In this document: positions 33,122 through 42,316 of the stretch, in pieces
Layout of the letters: each line of letters begins with the position of its first letter
How positions within the stretch are numbered: position 1 is the first letter of the stretch
Source of the DNA: Pseudomonadota bacterium
Lineage (GTDB): Bacteria > Pseudomonadota > Gammaproteobacteria > Burkholderiales > Chitinibacteraceae
DNA length: 64,000 bases
Reading direction: 5' to 3'
Assembly (NCBI GenBank): GCA_026399755.1
Contig: JAPLQI010000016.1
Span: 1-64,000, forward strand
Translations under genes and position numbers: made by a program
The notes under the pieces: generated by a model
Told to the model about the DNA's origin: nothing
Seen by the model: the letters and a program-made list of their open reading frames with translations, nothing else
The model's database searches: none

Positions 33122-34414
33122 TTACTCGTCTTTCAAGCGCAACTCTACAAACGCGCGGTCTTTTTGTTGGCGTAGCCAATCTTCAAACTGCTCTTCGCTC
33201 TTGCGTTGTTTTAATTCATTTCTTACACGGAAGCGCTCGCGCTCTTTGGTCATGTCTTGTGAGCGGCGTTCTAGCACTTGAATAATATGTAGGCCAAATG
33301 GCGATTGAATCACTGGGCTGGTTTCGCCCGGCTTGAGCGCATTCATGGCGGTTTCAAATTCTGGTACGGTTTCGCCCGGAGTGAGCCAGCCTAAATCGCC
33401 ACCTTTGCTAGCACTGCCATCATCGGAATAGAGGCGGGCTAGTTCTTCAAATTTGCTGCCATTTTTTAGGCGGTCGACCAGCTGATTCAGACGTTGACGT
33501 GCATCGCCTTCAGAAACCAATTCATTGGTACGGATCAAGATATGACGTGCGTGGGTTTGCTCAACTACGGTTTTTTGTTCTTGGCTGCGTTTTTCGAGCA
33601 GCTTCACAATATGAAATCCACCAGGGCTGCGGACTAAATCGGTGATTTCACCCGGTTTTAGTTTTTCTAGCAGCTGAGTAAATGCTGGCGGCAAGGAGCC
33701 CGCTGCGCGCCAGCCTAAGCTACCGCCGCTGGTGGCATCCGGTGCGCTAGAGTACACCGCAGCAATCGAGGCGAAGTCTTTACCGGATTTCAATTCTTCG
33801 ATTGCAGCGAGTGCACGAGTGCGTTTGGCGGTGATTTGTTCTGGGCTGGCGTTTTCTGGCAACGGAATCAAAATATGCGAGAGGCGGAACTCTTGCTGCT
33901 CTTTGCCGGTGTTCAGTTTGATGTATTCGTCGATCTCGCTATCGCTAATAACGATGCGATTATCGATTTCACGCTCTCTTAGGCGGGTTAGGGTAATTTC
34001 ACGGCGAATATCTTCGCGGAAGGATTTCCAGCTCATGCCTTGTTTGGCAAGTGTTTCGCGAAACTGGGGCAAGGACATTTTATTTTGCTCTGCCATACGG
34101 CCAATCGCGCGCTCTAGCTGGCTATCATCAATTCGAATGCCGATTTGATCGGCGTATTGCACTTGCACTAGCTCCAGAATCATCCGGTCTAATACTTGTT
34201 GTTTAAGTACGGCAGCGGGCGGCAGAGTGATGCGCTGGTTTTCCATGTTTTTCTGGACGCTACTGATACGCGCATCAAGCTCTTGCTGAGTCACTGCGCT
34301 TTTATTAACCACGGCAACAATGCGATCAATGGTTTCAACCGATGCATTTGTCAGTTGGGATGTGCCGATCAGGGCAACGAGCGCTAAGGCGCGGGAAAGG
34401 TGGCGCAGCTTCAT
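33122..34414 (-). CDS. surA: Periplasmic chaperone/peptidyl-prolyl isomerase SurA
   Basis: 430 residues with signal peptide (LSRALALVALIGTSQLTNAS), SurA N-domain (VETIDRIVAVVNKSAVTQQE), and two parvulin domains (FRLSHILIPLPENASPEQIT, then THARHILIRTNELVSEGDAR), each ending in the GGFHIVKLL/FGLHIIQVLE pattern. Folds outer-membrane proteins such as LptD, whose gene ends three bases upstream. Confidence 0.95.
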   Translation of the reverse strand: MKLRHLSRALALVALIGTSQLTNASVETIDRIVAVVNKSAVTQQELDARISSVQKNMENQRITLPPAAVLKQQVLDRMILELVQVQYADQIGIRIDDSQLERAIGRMAEQNKMSLPQFRETLAKQGMSWKSFREDIRREITLTRLREREIDNRIVISDSEIDEYIKLNTGKEQQEFRLSHILIPLPENASPEQITAKRTRALAAIEELKSGKDFASIAAVYSSAPDATSGGSLGWRAAGSLPPAFTQLLEKLKPGEITDLVRSPGGFHIVKLLEKRSQEQKTVVEQTHARHILIRTNELVSEGDARQRLNQLVDRLKNGSKFEELARLYSDDGSASKGGDLGWLTPGETVPEFETAMNALKPGETSPVIQSPFGLHIIQVLERRSQDMTKERERFRVRNELKQRKSEEQFEDWLRQQKDRAFVELRLKDE

Positions 34415-34417
34415 ATA

Positions 34418-36577
34418 TCAGTGGACCTTGCTGTAGGTATCGGTATAACCAGGAATAGTTTGGCGTAGAACATCAATCGGATTACTGCCTAAACCGCCTA
34501 AACCACCTAGTTCAAGAAGGGCGAAGAAGTTGGTGTTGAATGTGCCGTCATTGGTAATGTAGCGCTGGGCGGCAAAGCGCAGTGCCCAACAGCCGGCATT
34601 ATATTCAACACCGCTTAGCGTTTCCAAAGCCTTGTTGTCACGCAGCGAGTAATTGGCTCGCCCAATGGCGTACCAGCCTCCACCGAGTGGCCATTGGCCC
34701 GATAAATCGATTTGTTCAATATTATTATTACGGCTTTGTACATAACGCAGATTCAGTGCTCGGTAAGCGCCAGGGCTCCAGCCTAGATTGACGTCAGAGC
34801 GGATGGTGCTATTGTCTTGCATATTGTATTGCAGGCTATAGCCGACCATAAAATCACGCCAAACCTGCCCACTGACCGAGAGCAATAGATCGGATGAAGT
34901 CGCTTCATCAGGTCGGCCCGGCGCATCGAGCGTGACTCTTTGATCGGTAAAGTAGAAGCGCTGGCCGATGGTGGCCCGAACGCGTTCTATGCCCGTAGAG
35001 GATTCATAGAGTCGTGATGAAAGTGCCAGTGTCAGCTGATTCGCGTCATTAATACGATCGTTGCCTGAAAACTGATTCTCAGAAAACATCTGCGAAAATG
35101 AAAAATCAGTCAGCGCTGAGTCAAAGTTAGGCAGCTTAGATTGATCTTTGTAAGGCACATAGGCATAAAAGGCGCGTGGCTCTAGTGTTTGAGTGTATTC
35201 CTCGCCACCAAAGCTGCTTTCTTTTTCAAAATACAGGCCACTATCCACACTGAAAATGGGAATGGTGCGATTTTCTGTGCTGCTGACTTGACCAGGGCTG
35301 TTGGCGCGTAATTGATAGCTAGAGGCGTGTACGCTGATCTTTGGCTTAATAAAACCATAAGAGCCAACAAAAGGCATGCTGATCTCAGGCTTTACCCAGA
35401 CGCGCGTGCCATTGATTTTTGTTGAGTGATCAAATTCGGTGGCTTCTGCTGCAACGCTCAGTTGTACGCCTTTAATCCAGTCTGGCGTGGCAGAAAAACC
35501 AATTTGCGGTACACGGGCATAGGGCTCGTCAACCGGGTTGGTTGTGCTTTGAATGGTTTGAAAACGCTGCCAGCGGCCAAAAGTTTGCCAGTTATCGCCG
35601 CGATAACTCAGCACGGCTTCACGTGGCAAATTGGTTTGCGAGGCCACGCTTAAACGATCACCAAAATCGTTAAAGTAATTATCATCCGATACTTTTTGTA
35701 CATTTATGCCCAGCGATAGGCGATCTGTCAGCGCCTGCTGGTGCTGAAATACAATACTGCTGCGGCTGCTGTCCGAAACCGTATCGTTGCTTAAGCCTTC
35801 TACTTTCAGCGTGCCTGCATAATCAGGCTGCATATAGCGAAACTCGCCGCCCAGCATCACACCACGGCGCGACATATAGCGCGGCGTTAAGGTGAAATCA
35901 TAATTGGGTGCGATATTCCAATAGAAAGGCGTGCTGAATTCAAAGCCATTACGATTATTGGTGCTGAACGAGGGCGCTAAAAAGCCGGTTTGCCGATTGC
36001 TATTGAGTGGGAAATTCATCCATGGCATATACATAATCGGCGCGCCTTTAAACTCTAGCCACGCGCTATGTGCAATACCTTTGTTCGCAACGTAATCCAG
36101 TTCCAGCTCATTGGCATGCAAAAACCATGCATTGTCGCCAGGCTGGCAGGTGGTAAAGCGGCCATCTTCTAAGAGATATTTATCCTCGCCTTCAAAGAGC
36201 AACTTTACGGCATCCCCCCGGCCTAGGCCTTGGGCGATGGCATAGTCTGGATTGGTGAGCGAGCCATATTTGGTATCCAGCAAATAATCGAGCTGATTGC
36301 CTTTTAAGACATCCCCTTGGCGTGTCATTTGAACTTGATCGCCGGCGGTCACCCTATTCGATTTTTGATCGAAGGTGGCCCACTCGGCATTCACGTCAAG
36401 ATCGCCTCTATGGAGTTGAACATCGCCTCTGGCCTCGGTGGTCCCTTGTGCGGTGCCAACAACGTTGTCGGCCTCCACATTGATAGGAAGAGGCTCAGCC
36501 GAATGCGCCATCGCACAGACGAGTGCAGCGGCAATTGCGGTGAGACGGAAATGAAATGGTGTGTGGGTCGCGGACAT
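34418..36577 (-). CDS. lptD: LPS-assembly protein LptD
   Basis: 719 residues. Outer-membrane translocon for lipopolysaccharide. Signal peptide, then the periplasmic OstA/LptA-like domain (INVEADNVVGTAQGTTEARG), then a large barrel with MYMPWMNFPLNSNRQTGFLA. The mature protein has only two cysteines, C144 (FTTCQPGDNAW) and C663 (NAGCWALRF). They correspond by context to E. coli C173 and C725, so one of the two E. coli disulfides can form. Divergent from amgK with a 59-bp gap. Confidence 0.94.
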   Translation of the reverse strand: MSATHTPFHFRLTAIAAALVCAMAHSAEPLPINVEADNVVGTAQGTTEARGDVQLHRGDLDVNAEWATFDQKSNRVTAGDQVQMTRQGDVLKGNQLDYLLDTKYGSLTNPDYAIAQGLGRGDAVKLLFEGEDKYLLEDGRFTTCQPGDNAWFLHANELELDYVANKGIAHSAWLEFKGAPIMYMPWMNFPLNSNRQTGFLAPSFSTNNRNGFEFSTPFYWNIAPNYDFTLTPRYMSRRGVMLGGEFRYMQPDYAGTLKVEGLSNDTVSDSSRSSIVFQHQQALTDRLSLGINVQKVSDDNYFNDFGDRLSVASQTNLPREAVLSYRGDNWQTFGRWQRFQTIQSTTNPVDEPYARVPQIGFSATPDWIKGVQLSVAAEATEFDHSTKINGTRVWVKPEISMPFVGSYGFIKPKISVHASSYQLRANSPGQVSSTENRTIPIFSVDSGLYFEKESSFGGEEYTQTLEPRAFYAYVPYKDQSKLPNFDSALTDFSFSQMFSENQFSGNDRINDANQLTLALSSRLYESSTGIERVRATIGQRFYFTDQRVTLDAPGRPDEATSSDLLLSVSGQVWRDFMVGYSLQYNMQDNSTIRSDVNLGWSPGAYRALNLRYVQSRNNNIEQIDLSGQWPLGGGWYAIGRANYSLRDNKALETLSGVEYNAGCWALRFAAQRYITNDGTFNTNFFALLELGGLGGLGSNPIDVLRQTIPGYTDTYSKVH

Positions 36578-36636
36578 GCGGCCATCAGGAGCTGATAGAA
36601 TTTGCAGATTCTACTGCATTGCTGGCACTTACGACC

Positions 36637-37629
36637 ATGACTAGAACAGATTCCCTGAATTCTTGGCTGACCGAAACACTGGGTCAAGCCCCAAAAACAC
36701 TAGAAATAGCGGCGGTTGACGCCAGCGTTCGCTCTTATTGGCGCGCCGTTTTTAGTGATCGCAGCCTAATTATTATGGATGCAATCCCCGCTGATTTTGA
36801 TTGCCAACCTTTCTTGATGCAGCAGCAACGCCTTACTAATGCTGGCTTGCCGGTGCCTAGCGTGCTGGCACAGAACCTTGAGCAAGGTTGGGTGCTGCTA
36901 GAAGACCTAGGCACCAAAACCCTCGCCAGCTTGATTGATGCTGACAACGCCGCCAATTATTACCGTCAGGCCATTTCTCTCTTGGTGAAGATGCAAGTGA
37001 GCACGCCCATCGATGGCTTAGCGCCTTTTGATGGTGCATTTATGCAACGCGAAATGGATATTTGCCGCGAATGGTATTTTGGCAAAGCTTATGGCGTGAC
37101 GTTGGAAGGCAAAGATTTGGGGGTGTGGGAGCGTAGTTGTGCGTTGATCGTTGCACATAATATGGCCCAGCCAACGCTGTTTATGCATCGCGATTTTCAC
37201 TCCCGAAATATCATGGTGCAGGGCAATGAACTGCGCCTGATTGATTTTCAGGATGCGGTGCTTGGACCGATTACTTACGACTTAGTCTCTTTGCTTAAAG
37301 ATGCCTATTTAGATTGGGATGAAGCCTTTGTGCTTGATTTAGCGATTCGCTATTGGGAGCAAGCTCGTACCGCTGGCCTGCCGGTGCACGAAGACTTTGG
37401 CGATTTTTATCGCGCATTCGAATGGCAAGGTCTGCAGCGCCACCTTAAAATCTTGGGCCTATTTGCCCGCCTGAAGCATCGCGATGGCAAAGAGCAATAT
37501 CAGGCCGATATCCCCCGTGTATTCGAATATGTACGCAAAGTTTGCCTGCGCTATAGCGAATTAACGCAGTTGGGCCGCTTATTGCTTAATTTGCATGGCG
37601 AGCCTGTGGCAACGGGATTCACCTTCTAA
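36637..37629 (+). CDS. amgK: AmgK, anomeric MurNAc/GlcNAc kinase
   Basis: 330 residues of the aminoglycoside-phosphotransferase fold. Phosphorylates recycled MurNAc at C1, bypassing de novo UDP-MurNAc synthesis and fosfomycin action, as shown in Pseudomonas. Motifs: DFDCQPFLMQQQRLTNAGLP, catalytic loop FMHRDFHSRNIMV and metal-binding LRLIDFQDAVLGPITYDLVS. ATG 36637 is chosen; the frame extends upstream into the lptD coding region. Overlaps murU as TAATG. Confidence 0.92.
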   Translation: MTRTDSLNSWLTETLGQAPKTLEIAAVDASVRSYWRAVFSDRSLIIMDAIPADFDCQPFLMQQQRLTNAGLPVPSVLAQNLEQGWVLLEDLGTKTLASLIDADNAANYYRQAISLLVKMQVSTPIDGLAPFDGAFMQREMDICREWYFGKAYGVTLEGKDLGVWERSCALIVAHNMAQPTLFMHRDFHSRNIMVQGNELRLIDFQDAVLGPITYDLVSLLKDAYLDWDEAFVLDLAIRYWEQARTAGLPVHEDFGDFYRAFEWQGLQRHLKILGLFARLKHRDGKEQYQADIPRVFEYVRKVCLRYSELTQLGRLLLNLHGEPVATGFTF

Positions 37630-38300
37630 TGAAAGCCATGATTCTTGCTGCGGGGCGCGGCGAGCGCATGCGCCCGCTTACTGATACTTGCCCTAAGCCT
37701 CTGCTTGAAGTCGGCGGCACACCGCTCATAGTCTGGCATTTGCGCCGTCTTGCTGAGGCAGGAATTAGCGAGGTGGTGATAAATCACGCTTGGCTGGGGG
37801 ACATGATCGAAGAGCGCTTAGGCGATGGCAGTGCCTACGGGGTGCGTATTCAATATTCGGCAGAAGACGTCGCGCTGGAAACGGCAGGGGGTATTGCTAA
37901 GGCTTTGCCGCTATTGGGTGATGAGCCGTTTTTATTAATCAGTGCGGATATTTTTACTGAGTTTGATTTGCATCGTTTGTTAGTACATGCCAAAACGATG
38001 GATAAAAATTGTTTAGCTCATTTGGTGATGGTGCCCAATCCTGAGTATCACCCTTCAGGTGATTTTGCCTTGGAAAACGGTTTGATTGTTCCGAGTGGCG
38101 CTGAGAAATACTGTTACGGAAATTTAGCGATCTGTCGTCCAGCCTTGCTTGCTGGTGTTGCCGTTGGAGAAAAAGCCAAGCTGGGGCCTTTACTGGCTCA
38201 ATATGCCGCCGAGGGTAAAGTGAGCGGTGAGTATTTTGACGGCGCATGGGTGAATGTAGGGACGCCTGCAGATTTGCAGCAGGCCAATGCTGTAGGCTGA
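37629..38300 (+). CDS. murU: MurU, N-acetylmuramate-1-phosphate uridylyltransferase
   Basis: 223-residue sugar nucleotidyltransferase; makes UDP-MurNAc from AmgK product. AMILAAGRGERMRPLTDTCP with KPLLEVGG is the nucleotide-binding signature; INHAWLGDMIEERLGDGSAY and AWVNVGTPADLQQANA follow the family. Translationally coupled to amgK. A terminator lies about 100 bp beyond. Confidence 0.92.
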   Translation: MKAMILAAGRGERMRPLTDTCPKPLLEVGGTPLIVWHLRRLAEAGISEVVINHAWLGDMIEERLGDGSAYGVRIQYSAEDVALETAGGIAKALPLLGDEPFLLISADIFTEFDLHRLLVHAKTMDKNCLAHLVMVPNPEYHPSGDFALENGLIVPSGAEKYCYGNLAICRPALLAGVAVGEKAKLGPLLAQYAAEGKVSGEYFDGAWVNVGTPADLQQANAVG

Positions 38301-38398
38301 GTGAACCTATTTGTTTTAAAAATGACCTTAGTTACGACTATTAGTTTGACTTAGAAAGTGTATTTGCAGCTAAAACTACCCTGAATAGACAATCCCAG

Positions 38399-38429
38399 CC
38401 CCTGCGCCATTTGGCTCAGGGGTTTTTTG
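38399..38429 (+). terminator. Terminator after murU
   Basis: CCCCTGCGCC-attt-GGCTCAGGGG hairpin followed by six T. The rest of the 287-bp gap to ftrA (38301-38587) is AT-rich and presumably holds the ftrA promoter, which I could not place. Confidence 0.88.
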
Positions 38430-38587
38430 TTGATTTGAATCAACAAATACACGATTGGCATTTTTAATAGTAAATAGAACCTTTTTAATGCGATGACGAT
38501 GGGAATAAGATTGATAGTGATTCTTGTTTTAAATGTGAATTGCATAGCTATTTGTCATTTATCCTAATTAATTAGAAGGTTTTATTT

Positions 38588-39118
38588 ATGAAATATCTAG
38601 TTCCCGCAATTGCGCTGGCGCTATCTGCCCAAGCCTACGCCGCAGAATACCCAATTGGTAAACCAACGATTAAAAATGGCATGGAGTTGGCGGCGGTTTA
38701 TTTGCAGCCAGTTAAGATGGATCCAGATGGCATGATGCGCAAGGCGGAAGCTTCAGATATCCACCTTGAAGCTGATATTCATGCCGCTAAAGGCAATCCA
38801 AATGGCTTTGGGGAAGGCGAATGGATGCCGTATTTATTAATTAAATACGAGCTGCAAAAAGTGGGCAGCAAGAATGTCATCAAGGGCGATTTTATGGCGA
38901 TGGTAGCGAGCGATGGCCCGCATTATGGCGACAATATCAAGCTGGAAGGCCCTGGCAAATACAAGCTGAAATACACTATTTTGCCGCCATCCGAAAACCC
39001 ACACGCGCACTTTGGTCGCCATGTGGATAAGGAAACCGGCGTTGCGCCTTGGTTTAAGGCTTTCGATTTGAACTATGAATTTACCTACGCCGGAACAGGC
39101 AAGAAGGGCGGTTATTAA
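38588..39118 (+). CDS. ftrA: Periplasmic iron-binding protein FtrA/P19 (Tp34 family)
   Basis: 176 residues with signal peptide KYLVPAIALALSAQAYA. P19/FetP-type periplasmic protein with the metal-ligand segments ASDIHLEADIHAAKGNPNGF and PHAHFGRHVDKETGVAPWF, which in Campylobacter P19 bind copper and iron. First gene of a ferrous-iron uptake set matching Brucella/Bordetella FtrABCD. A terminator stands between it and ftrB, so FtrA may be made in excess. Confidence 0.88.
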   Translation: MKYLVPAIALALSAQAYAAEYPIGKPTIKNGMELAAVYLQPVKMDPDGMMRKAEASDIHLEADIHAAKGNPNGFGEGEWMPYLLIKYELQKVGSKNVIKGDFMAMVASDGPHYGDNIKLEGPGKYKLKYTILPPSENPHAHFGRHVDKETGVAPWFKAFDLNYEFTYAGTGKKGGY

Positions 39119-39161
39119 TATCGTCTGATTCAAGGCCCTCTGCCTTGTAGTGGGGTGAGAA

Positions 39162-39196
39162 AAACCCCTCGCACGCAGAGGGGTTTGTGCTTTTTT
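39162..39196 (+). terminator. Partial terminator between ftrA and ftrB
   Basis: AACCCCTC-gcacgca-GAGGGGTT hairpin followed, after a short GTGC, by TTTTTT. Likely attenuates transcription into ftrBCD. Confidence 0.75.
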
Positions 39197-39235
39197 ATGG
39201 CTTAAATGTTGCTGGTCTATTTGGATGGAGTTTTT

Positions 39236-39556
39236 ATGCGACGTATTGTGGTGGCTTTGTTAAGCACATGCAGCTTAATGGCGAGTGCAGATGATTTGCT
39301 GACTTTTAGGGTGGAGCTCAACGATGGCAAGGTCACGCCAACACGCATTGAGGCACCAGCCAAAACTAAATTCAAGCTGATATTAGTCAATAAGGGTAAG
39401 TCACCTGCCGAATTTGAAAGCCTGCCGCTGCGCAAAGAAAAAGTCCTCGCCCCCGGCGTGGAATCCTTTGTGGTGATTCAGGGCGCATCGGCTGGCGAAT
39501 ATATCTTTTTTGATGATTTCCACCCGCAGGCGCGGGGCGTGATTGTGGTGAAGTAA
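39236..39556 (+). CDS. ftrB: Cupredoxin-domain protein FtrB
   Basis: 106 residues: short signal peptide (MRRIVVALLSTCSLMASA), then a cupredoxin-like beta-sandwich (EDGK-type ELNDGKVTPTRIEAPAKTKF, ESFVVIQGASAGEYIFFDDF). Presumed ferroxidase-linked or iron-handling partner of FtrA and the FTR1 permease. ATG 39236 is preceded by GGATGGAG; the longer frame from 39206 is less likely. No classical Cys copper ligand is visible, which agrees with EfeO/FtrB-type cupredoxin domains. Confidence 0.82.
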   Translation: MRRIVVALLSTCSLMASADDLLTFRVELNDGKVTPTRIEAPAKTKFKLILVNKGKSPAEFESLPLRKEKVLAPGVESFVVIQGASAGEYIFFDDFHPQARGVIVVK

Positions 39557-39582
39557 GGATGTTGCTCAACGATCATCTTTTT

Positions 39583-39951
39583 AGTGCCTTCGGCACGTTG
39601 ATTTTGGAGCGGGTGCCCCCGCTGGGGCGTTCTTTTCTTGAACGGCCAAGAAAAGAACCAAAAGAAGGCCGCCCCGGCCAGCACGAAACCCCTCTCTGCG
39701 GACAATCGAGCGGCGGCTGCGGAACTCGCTTCGCTCAGACAGTCCTCGCCGAAACCCCGCCCGCTTGTTCCTCGCTTCGGCGTGCTTCAAGGGGGGATTT
39801 AAGCCCCGTGTCACGATAGAGGGAAAGTTTTGGGTAACTAAGAGTTTGAAAGTACCCACAACCTTAAAACAAACGTCTTAATTCAAAACCGGTTTTTCTC
39901 CGTGAAGCTCCGCGTTCTCCGTGTCCTCCGTGGTTCAAGATTTAGGTTTTT
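39583..39951 (+). repeat. Composite repeat R1+R2, copy B
   Basis: Occupies most of the 435-bp gap between ftrB and ftrC. R1: GTGCC-ttc-GGCAC, GCCCC-cgct-GGGGC, then TTCTTTTCTTG/CAAGAAAAGAA around AACGGC. R2 at 39896-39951 has CTCCGTG heptads and ends TTCAAGATTTAGGTTTTTG. Small frames inside it are artefacts of the repeat. Confidence 0.87.
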
Positions 39952-39991
39952 GTTCTCAGGTGTTGTTGCAATTTTTTAAAGGTTAAAGACT

Positions 39992-40807
39992 ATGGAACAA
40001 GTCGCATTTATTGTTTGGCGTGAAAGTGTAGAAGCGCTGCTGGTGGTGGGGATTTTATATGCGTGGTTGCATGCCAATCCGGTGGCTGGCCAGCGTGGTA
40101 TGGCTTACCTCTGGGGTGGCGTGGGCCTCGGTTTGGTGCTGTCGGGCTTGCTGGCGCTGACTTTATTGGGGGTTTCTAGCTGGCTGGATGATACGGCGCA
40201 GGAGTATTTTCAGGCCGCAATGCCGCTCGTGGCCGCTGCGCTGATTGTGCAGATGGTGGTGTGGATGCGTAAAAATGGTCGCAGTCTCAAGCGTGAATTA
40301 GAAGGTGGCCTTGCCAGTAATGCGGCGGAGAAAAACTGGTGGGGCTTGCTGTTTCTGGTGGCGCTCGCGGTGGCGCGTGAAGGCAGTGAAACCGTGGTGT
40401 TTTTATACGGTAGCGTGGCAGGCAGTAGCAACGGTGGATCGTTAGCACTGGCGGGCTTAGGCGGCTTTGTGGCTGCGCTGGCGACATTTCAGCTATTGCA
40501 ATTGGGCGGTAAATATATTTCTTGGCGCTGGTTTTTTAAGGTGACCGAAATCTTGCTGCTGCTCTTGGCGGGCGCGATGTTGAACTCTGGCGTAGAGCAT
40601 TTGATTGGCATGGATGTTTTGCCAGCAATTATTGATCCGCTTTGGGATAGCTCGGCTTGGTTAGATGAAAGTATGGGGGTCGGTAAATTACTGGCTGATT
40701 TTGCTGGTTATCGCTCGCACCCGGCTTTATCTTTGCTGGTGATTTGGAGTGGCTATTGGATTGCCACCACCTACTTGCTGCGCCGTGTGAGTCGTACAGG
40801 GCAATGA
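39992..40807 (+). CDS. ftrC: FTR1-family iron permease FtrC
   Basis: 271 residues, about seven membrane helices. Two REXXE motifs typical of FTR1: FIVWRESVEALLVVGIL (residues ~6-22) and VAREGSETVVFLYGS (~127-141). Takes iron across the inner membrane, probably after periplasmic oxidation. Overlaps ftrD by ATGA. Separated from ftrB by the R1+R2 composite, so the operon is broken or relies on readthrough. Confidence 0.92.
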   Translation: MEQVAFIVWRESVEALLVVGILYAWLHANPVAGQRGMAYLWGGVGLGLVLSGLLALTLLGVSSWLDDTAQEYFQAAMPLVAAALIVQMVVWMRKNGRSLKRELEGGLASNAAEKNWWGLLFLVALAVAREGSETVVFLYGSVAGSSNGGSLALAGLGGFVAALATFQLLQLGGKYISWRWFFKVTEILLLLLAGAMLNSGVEHLIGMDVLPAIIDPLWDSSAWLDESMGVGKLLADFAGYRSHPALSLLVIWSGYWIATTYLLRRVSRTGQ

Positions 40808-42171
40808 CTATTTTGAATTCGCGTACCGCTCAGTTCGGCAATTTTTTACGGGACCACGCTCATTGGCTGCGCAAGCTGCAATGGGTGGTGGTTTTTTTCT
40901 ACCTATTTCTGCTGATTATCCCGACTTTTGTCAGCCTGCCTGATGAAAGCGCGCGGGTTTTTAATCATCTGGTGATTTTTGCGCAGTTTGCATTTTGGGG
41001 AATCTGGTGGCCGTTTGTGCTGATCTCCATGCTGCTGATGGGCCGTGTTTGGTGTGGCTGGTTTTGCCCAGAAGGCATGCTGACAGAATGGGCGAGTGAG
41101 CGCGGGCGCAATCACACCATTCCACGCTGGATACGCTGGCAGGGTTGGCCCTTTGTGGCTTTTGCCTGTACCACCGTCTACGGCCAGCTGCTGAGTGTTT
41201 ATCAATATCCGCTGGCTGCGATGTTGGTATTGGGTGGCTCAACCGTGGCGGCGGTGGGCGTAGGCTATTGGTATGGGCGCAGCAAGCGGGTGTGGTGCCG
41301 CTATCTTTGCCCTGTGAATGGCGTGTTTAATTTGTTGGCAAAGCTGGCTCCTTGGCATTACAAGGTGGACGTGGATGCTTGGAAAGCGCCGCAGCAGAAG
41401 GTGATTCCAGTTAACTGTGCGCCTTTGGTGCCTATGCGCAATATGCAGGGCGCAACTGAATGCCATATGTGCGGGCGTTGCAGTGATTATCGCGGCGCAA
41501 TTGCTTTGAGCGTGCGCTCGCCTGAAGCCGAGATCACCCAGTTTTCCAAAGGCAGTGGCTGGGAAACAGTGCTGATTTTATTTGGCTTGATGGGGCTGGC
41601 GGTGGGTGCTTTTCAGTGGACGGCCAGCCCGTGGCTGGTGGATGCCAAGCAGATGATGGCCGAGTGGCTGGTGAATCGCGAGATTTTCTGGCCGCTGCAA
41701 GACAATGCGCCTTGGTGGATTCTGACGCATTACCCCGAGGTGAACGATAGCTTCTCTTGGCTAGATGGTGGCCTGATCGTGACCTATATCGGCTGTAGCA
41801 TGTTGTTTCTGGGCGGTAGTCTTTATCTGTGCTTAAAATTGGCGGATTGGATGTTGCCTAAGCGCGATGCATTAAGCGTGCATAAGCTGACGCAATCCTT
41901 TATTCCCGCAGCTGCCTGCGGTGTATTTTTAGGCTTGTCGGCACTGACGGTTAATTTACTAAAGCATGAAGGCGTGGCAACGGCATGGGCACCTACTGCC
42001 CGCGCGGTGCTTTTAAGTCTGGCCTTACTCTGGTCGCTTAGATTATTTTGGCGTTTGGCTAGCCAGCGCACGATGCAATGGTTGCCACGCTTGGGCGCGT
42101 TGAGCTTGGCTGGCTTGGGCTTGGCTTTATATGGCTGGGCTTGGGTGTTGTTGTTCTTTGTGTGGGCCTAG
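40804..42171 (+). CDS. ftrD: Membrane polyferredoxin FtrD (4Fe-4S)
   Basis: 455 residues, multi-pass. Cysteine motifs CGWFCPEGMLTEW, WCRYLCPVNGVFNLL and CHMCGRCSDYRGAI (NapH/FixG type) indicate iron-sulfur centres; thought to accept electrons from iron oxidation in FtrABCD systems. ATG 40804 lies within the ftrC stop overlap. Ends the operon; the following 145 bp up to phaC show no terminator that I can identify. Confidence 0.88.
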   Translation: MTILNSRTAQFGNFLRDHAHWLRKLQWVVVFFYLFLLIIPTFVSLPDESARVFNHLVIFAQFAFWGIWWPFVLISMLLMGRVWCGWFCPEGMLTEWASERGRNHTIPRWIRWQGWPFVAFACTTVYGQLLSVYQYPLAAMLVLGGSTVAAVGVGYWYGRSKRVWCRYLCPVNGVFNLLAKLAPWHYKVDVDAWKAPQQKVIPVNCAPLVPMRNMQGATECHMCGRCSDYRGAIALSVRSPEAEITQFSKGSGWETVLILFGLMGLAVGAFQWTASPWLVDAKQMMAEWLVNREIFWPLQDNAPWWILTHYPEVNDSFSWLDGGLIVTYIGCSMLFLGGSLYLCLKLADWMLPKRDALSVHKLTQSFIPAAACGVFLGLSALTVNLLKHEGVATAWAPTARAVLLSLALLWSLRLFWRLASQRTMQWLPRLGALSLAGLGLALYGWAWVLLFFVWA

Positions 42172-42316
42172 ATCCGTCAGACTGGCGAAGGACTGCTTTC
42201 ATCAAAGCATGCGAGTCCGTACTTTTAGCTTAAAAAACAGCAGGCTCTTTGATCTTACTCATTGAGTTCTGCTGCAGCGCAACCTAAGCTAGAAGAACGA
42301 TCTCAAGGGGATGGCA

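Noticed and set aside
39559-39859. Overlapping short frames on both strands, also at 44040-44342
   Set aside because: They are translations of the R1 repeat; the same peptide phrases recur in each copy without coding signature.
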